Positions 60,507 through 64,000 of a stretch of DNA of 64,000 nucleotides are shown piece after piece (within the stretch, counting starts at the first letter, position 1; the number at the start of each line of letters is the position of its first letter). The notes beneath the pieces are model-generated. The model was given only the letters and a program-made list of their open reading frames with translations. It ran no database searches and had not been told where the DNA came from. A program made the position numbers and the translations under genes. Origin of the DNA: RGIG3013 sp045538935. Lineage in GTDB: Bacteria; Bacillota; Clostridia; Oscillospirales; Acutalibacteraceae. The DNA is taken from contig JAZQEI010000011.1 in assembly GCA_045538935.1 (NCBI GenBank), forward strand, positions 74,225 through 138,224, given 5' to 3'.

Positions 60507-62045
60507 GTGATTATCGTAAAAAAAGTTACAAAAATATTTGCTATTTTTGCGCTTTTGTTGTCGCTTTTGCTTTGCAGCTGCACACAAGAAGCAAAAGTAT
60601 CGGACTGTAAAAAGCACGCGGATTCTGATAACAACGGCGTTTGCGATGTATGCTATAAATCGGTTTTTGTTTATTTTGATTTTTATTCCATAAACGACCT
60701 TCACGGCAAATTCTCTGATACCAACGATAATATTGGCGTAGATGAACTTACCACATACTTAAAAAACGCACGGCAAACGGACGAAAATGCAATATTTCTC
60801 TCGGCAGGTGATATGTGGCAAGGAAGTTCGGAATCTAATATGACCAACGGCCTTATAATAACCGACTGGATGAATGAACTAGACTTTGCTGCAATGGCAC
60901 TTGGCAACCACGAGTTTGACTGGGGCAGCGAGTTTATTGAAGATAACGACGAATTGGCCGAATTTCCTATATTAGCCATAAATGTTTATGACCGCAAAAC
61001 AAACAAGCGGGCAAGCTACTGTGAAAGCTCTACTATTGTAGAAGCCGACGGTTTACAAATTGGTATAATAGGTGCTATAGGCGACTGCTATTCATCGATT
61101 GCGGTAGACAAGTGCGACGACGTATATTTTAAAGTCGGAAAAGATTTAACCAATCTTGTAAAAGCCGAGTCGCAAGAGCTAAAAGCCAAAGGTGCAGACT
61201 TTATAGTTTACTTGTTGCACGACGGCTATGAAAAAACCAATATGGGATCTGTTCAAGACGTTGGTGCTTCTAGTATTTCATCTTATTACGACACTTCGCT
61301 GTCTGACGGTTATATAGATTTAGTGTTTGAAGGACACACACATCAAGGTTACCGTTTAAAAGACGAACACGGTGTATATCATCTGCAGCATAGAGGCGAT
61401 AACAAAGGTGGTATTTCTCATGTAGAGGTTGCCATAAACACCGCTAATGATACATCTAATGTTCGCACAGCAGAGCTAGTTGCATTAAGCAATTATCAAA
61501 ACCTTAACGACGACCCAATCGTTAATACCCTCTTAGACAAATACAAGCAACAAATTGAGCCTGCAAAGCAAACACTTGGGTACAACGCCACAAGACGAAA
61601 CAGTAACTTCTTACAACAAATCGTTGCGGATTTATATTATAAAGTCGGCGTAGCTGAGTGGGGTAATGAATATGACATCGTTTTAGGTGGCGGTTTTATG
61701 TCTATTCGAAGTCCGTACAATTTAGCGGCGGGTGATGTTAAATATTCAGATTTACACTCCCTCTTCCCATTCGACAATACACTCGTGCTTTGTTCTATAA
61801 AGGGCAGAGAATTAAATTCTAAATTTCTTTTTACCGATAATGACAGATATTATATAAGCTGTGGTGATTATGGAAACAGCCTTATAGGAAATGTAGACCC
61901 AAATGCAACCTATTACGTAGTGGTAGATACCTACTCGGCTTACTATGCGCCAAACAAGCTTACGGTAATAAAAGAATACGACTCCAATATATTTGCCCGG
62001 GATTTATTGGCAGAATATATTAAAAACGGCGGATTAGCTAAATGA
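60507..62045 (+). CDS. 5'-nucleotidase-family lipoprotein
   Basis: 512 residues from GTG 60507, the first usable start after the promoter. Lipobox LLLCSC. Metallophosphoesterase motifs: SINDLHGKF, LSAGDMWQG, LGNHEFDWG, FEGHTHQGY; the C-terminal domain (about 370-512; YNATRRNSNFLQQIVADLYY, GGGFMSIRSPY) is the UshA-like substrate domain. A short DSDNNGVCDVC motif sits after the lipobox. It should dephosphorylate nucleotides or cleave cyclic ones outside the cell, making nucleosides for import. It is followed 26 bases later by the endonuclease gene. Confidence 0.9.
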   Translation: MIIVKKVTKIFAIFALLLSLLLCSCTQEAKVSDCKKHADSDNNGVCDVCYKSVFVYFDFYSINDLHGKFSDTNDNIGVDELTTYLKNARQTDENAIFLSAGDMWQGSSESNMTNGLIITDWMNELDFAAMALGNHEFDWGSEFIEDNDELAEFPILAINVYDRKTNKRASYCESSTIVEADGLQIGIIGAIGDCYSSIAVDKCDDVYFKVGKDLTNLVKAESQELKAKGADFIVYLLHDGYEKTNMGSVQDVGASSISSYYDTSLSDGYIDLVFEGHTHQGYRLKDEHGVYHLQHRGDNKGGISHVEVAINTANDTSNVRTAELVALSNYQNLNDDPIVNTLLDKYKQQIEPAKQTLGYNATRRNSNFLQQIVADLYYKVGVAEWGNEYDIVLGGGFMSIRSPYNLAAGDVKYSDLHSLFPFDNTLVLCSIKGRELNSKFLFTDNDRYYISCGDYGNSLIGNVDPNATYYVVVDTYSAYYAPNKLTVIKEYDSNIFARDLLAEYIKNGGLAK

Positions 62046-62071
62046 TAAAAAACAACAGCGGAGATGTTAAA

Positions 62072-64000
62072 ATGAAAACTTCAGCAAAACGTTTAATAAG
62101 TTTAGGTTTAGCAATTTTATTGTGTACAAGTTTACTGTTTAGCGTAAATCTTAGCAGTAGTGCCGCAACTGTAGATTATGTTTATTCTGGCGGTTATATT
62201 AAAAACTGGGGCACGCGTGAAGAAGTTGCTACATTTTTATCACAAAACGCAGAAGCTTTTTACAAAAACAATAATACTTCTTATGACGAACTTTCGGCGC
62301 TTTCAGGCAGCAGTACCGAAAGCAATGTTCCGTATAGCGCTCTGTATAAAGAGCTTCAAAGCATAATGAAGTCCAATCACGATTGGATAACTTCGTACGA
62401 TAATACGAAATCTCTATTCCAATATACCGACTGCCAAAACAGTGGAAAAACAACTAGCAAAATCTCATCGTTTTATTCAGGAAAAGCAATAGGTCCATCT
62501 TGGGATGGCGGCTGGAATCGCGAACACACATGGCCCAACAGTAAGGGTGATGCATCTGGTAGCGGTGAAAACGATATAATGATGTTGCGACCGACATCAA
62601 CAAGCGAAAACAGTAGCCGTGGCAATAAAGCTTATGGCGAAAGCAGCGGATATTATAATCCAAATTCCGAATCGGGTGGCACCTATGATTTACGTGGTGA
62701 CGTTGCACGTATTATGCTTTATACTTATGTTCGCTGGAACTGCACCAATACCGGCTCAAAATATAATCCAAATGGTATATTTGGCACAGACGGAATTATG
62801 GAGAGTAAAACCGTTTTGCTAAAGTGGATAGAAGAAGACCCGGTTGATACTTGGGAACTTGGCAGAAACGACTCGGTTGAATCTATGACCGGTACACGCA
62901 ACATATTCGTTGACTATCCCGAACTTGCATTTGTTTTATTTGGCGAAGATGTACCATCAGACTACACAACGCCCTCGGGAGAGGCTAAGGGCGGTTCTTG
63001 CACCACACATAATTACGCCGCAACAATCACAAAGCAAGCAACTTGTTCACAAAGCGGTGTTAAAACCTACACTTGTACCGTTTGTAAACATAGTTATACA
63101 GAAACTATCCCCGCAACAAACAATCACACCTATAACAGCAAAACCACCACACAGCCAACCTGTACAGCAGTAGGTGTTTTAACCTATACATGCTCTGTTT
63201 GCGGCGACAGTTATACACAAAACATTGCCGCGCTCGGTCATAACATAGTTACTACCGTTGTAGCACCCACTTGCACCACAGACGGTTACACGCGTTACGA
63301 CTGTACACGTTGTGATGAAGAGGACTATATTAGCGACGTTGTTTCTGCAATAGGCAAACACAACTATAAGAGCGTTATAACAACTCCCCCAACCTGTATT
63401 TCTACCGGAATCAAAACATATACATGTACTGCATGTGGTGATTCTTTTAAGGTAAAAGTCGCAGTAAGCGGACATACCTACACCGAAGAAATCACAACCG
63501 AAGCAACATGTGGCGAAGATGGTGTTAAGACCTTCACATGTGACGGCTGTGGCGATTCTTACACAGAAGCTATCCCCGCAACAGGCGCACACAATTATGT
63601 AGACGAAGTAATTGCAGCAACACCTGAAGCACAGGGCTATACAAAGCACACTTGCTCAGTTTGCGGCGATACATATAACGATACATTTGTTGACTATGTA
63701 CCCGAAGGCCCAGTAGAAACACCTGTAAGCGACTTTACATACACAGTTGCAGCTGATGGTGTAACAATTACTAAGTATAAGGGCAAAGATAAGGTAGTAA
63801 TCGTTCCTTCCGAAATCGAAGGTCAACCGGTTGTTAAAATTGGCCAAAGCGCATTCGAAGCTAATAAAACAATAACCAGCGTAACCATTCCTGCAGGCGT
63901 TCACACAATAAGCAAATATGCATTCCGTAACTGTATAAACTTAACAGAAGCTAACTTTAACGAAGGCTTAGTTACAATCAGTACAAATACATTCGAAAAC
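62072..64000 (+). CDS. Secreted endonuclease I with Cys repeats and BspA-like LRRs, 3' end cut
   Basis: Open to the right edge (643 codons visible). ATG 62072 follows GGAG by 8 bases. Signal peptide 1-31 (SSSAA). Endonuclease I domain about 40-300: NREHTWPNSKGD with the catalytic His, DIMMLRPTSTSENSSRGNK with the metal Asn region. Then six repeats of about 38 residues (from 308), each with CxxxG...YTCxxCGDSYTE, except that the last lacks the first Cys. From about 550 a BspA-type LRR_5 tract begins (VVKIGQSAFEANKTITSVTI). It would nick or cut DNA or RNA while bound to the surface or matrix. The frame was checked codon by codon through the nuclease domain. Confidence 0.88.
   Translation, partial: MKTSAKRLISLGLAILLCTSLLFSVNLSSSAATVDYVYSGGYIKNWGTREEVATFLSQNAEAFYKNNNTSYDELSALSGSSTESNVPYSALYKELQSIMKSNHDWITSYDNTKSLFQYTDCQNSGKTTSKISSFYSGKAIGPSWDGGWNREHTWPNSKGDASGSGENDIMMLRPTSTSENSSRGNKAYGESSGYYNPNSESGGTYDLRGDVARIMLYTYVRWNCTNTGSKYNPNGIFGTDGIMESKTVLLKWIEEDPVDTWELGRNDSVESMTGTRNIFVDYPELAFVLFGEDVPSDYTTPSGEAKGGSCTTHNYAATITKQATCSQSGVKTYTCTVCKHSYTETIPATNNHTYNSKTTTQPTCTAVGVLTYTCSVCGDSYTQNIAALGHNIVTTVVAPTCTTDGYTRYDCTRCDEEDYISDVVSAIGKHNYKSVITTPPTCISTGIKTYTCTACGDSFKVKVAVSGHTYTEEITTEATCGEDGVKTFTCDGCGDSYTEAIPATGAHNYVDEVIAATPEAQGYTKHTCSVCGDTYNDTFVDYVPEGPVETPVSDFTYTVAADGVTITKYKGKDKVVIVPSEIEGQPVVKIGQSAFEANKTITSVTIPAGVHTISKYAFRNCINLTEANFNEGLVTISTNTFEN

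Overview
The window is one contiguous chromosomal stretch of a low-GC, Gram-positive anaerobe of the class Clostridia. The gene set (ferredoxin-linked 2-oxoacid oxidoreductase, T-box leaders, sortase-built pilus, lipobox lipoproteins, gpmI-type glycolysis, BspA-like repeats) fits an uncultured Oscillospiraceae-like gut bacterium; the species cannot be named from the sequence. No phage genes, CRISPR array, rRNA or transposase were seen.

Layout. 1-4.6 kb: end of aspS, then a 2-keto-3-deoxygluconate branch (KDPG aldolase with an extra C-terminal domain, KDG kinase) and a SanA-like protein. 4.6-9.7 kb (minus strand): a leucine-type T-box controls a LeuA-like protein that has lost the catalytic motifs, a TIM-barrel/acyl-CoA ligase fusion and an amidohydrolase. 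9.7-16.8 kb (minus): a second T-box, probably valine-specific, controls an HTH-cupin-acyl-CoA synthetase fusion, a P-loop ATPase, a four-subunit 2-oxoisovalerate-type ferredoxin oxidoreductase and IlvE. Read together, the two operons look like amino-acid-starvation-controlled synthesis of branched-chain amino acids from branched-chain fatty acids by acid activation, reductive carboxylation and transamination. 16.8-21 kb: metA-metY and a sugar isomerase plus HTH-PfkB kinase pair. 21.2-21.55 kb: a compact transcription unit with almost no coding content and four copies of a translation-initiation-like module. 22-27 kb: a DegT-type aminotransferase and pgk-tpiA-gpmI. 27-32 kb: trmL with a frameshifted small membrane gene, a FliB-like protein, a lipoprotein with an RNase-like end and a ComM/YifB ATPase.

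30.1-32.6 kb holds tRNA-Ala(CGC) and tRNA-Ser(CGA), each followed by a short repeat whose ends copy the T-arm of that tRNA; an interrupted partial tRNA-Ser lies upstream of the intact one. 32.7-34.6 kb is a MATE-NifX pair with different codon use, abutting a truncated acyltransferase. 35-43.2 kb (minus) is a pilus locus: signal-peptidase-like protein, tip adhesin, major pilin, class C sortase, minor pilin and a second sortase.

43.4-49.9 kb (plus) is a nucleoside catabolism operon (deoC-deoD-deoB-cdd-udp) joined to two DHH phosphoesterases and surE. 50-64 kb holds secreted nuclease and phosphatase genes around an ABC importer: a cell-surface protein, an OB-fold lipoprotein with a hexanucleotide microsatellite, a Staphylococcus-nuclease-type lipoprotein, the importer, an RDD protein, a HAD-nucleotidase/guanylate-kinase-like fusion and, divergently, a 5'-nucleotidase lipoprotein and a large endonuclease I that runs off the right edge. 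The last 20 kb therefore reads as a nucleic-acid scavenging region, from extracellular cleavage to intracellular use of the pentose.
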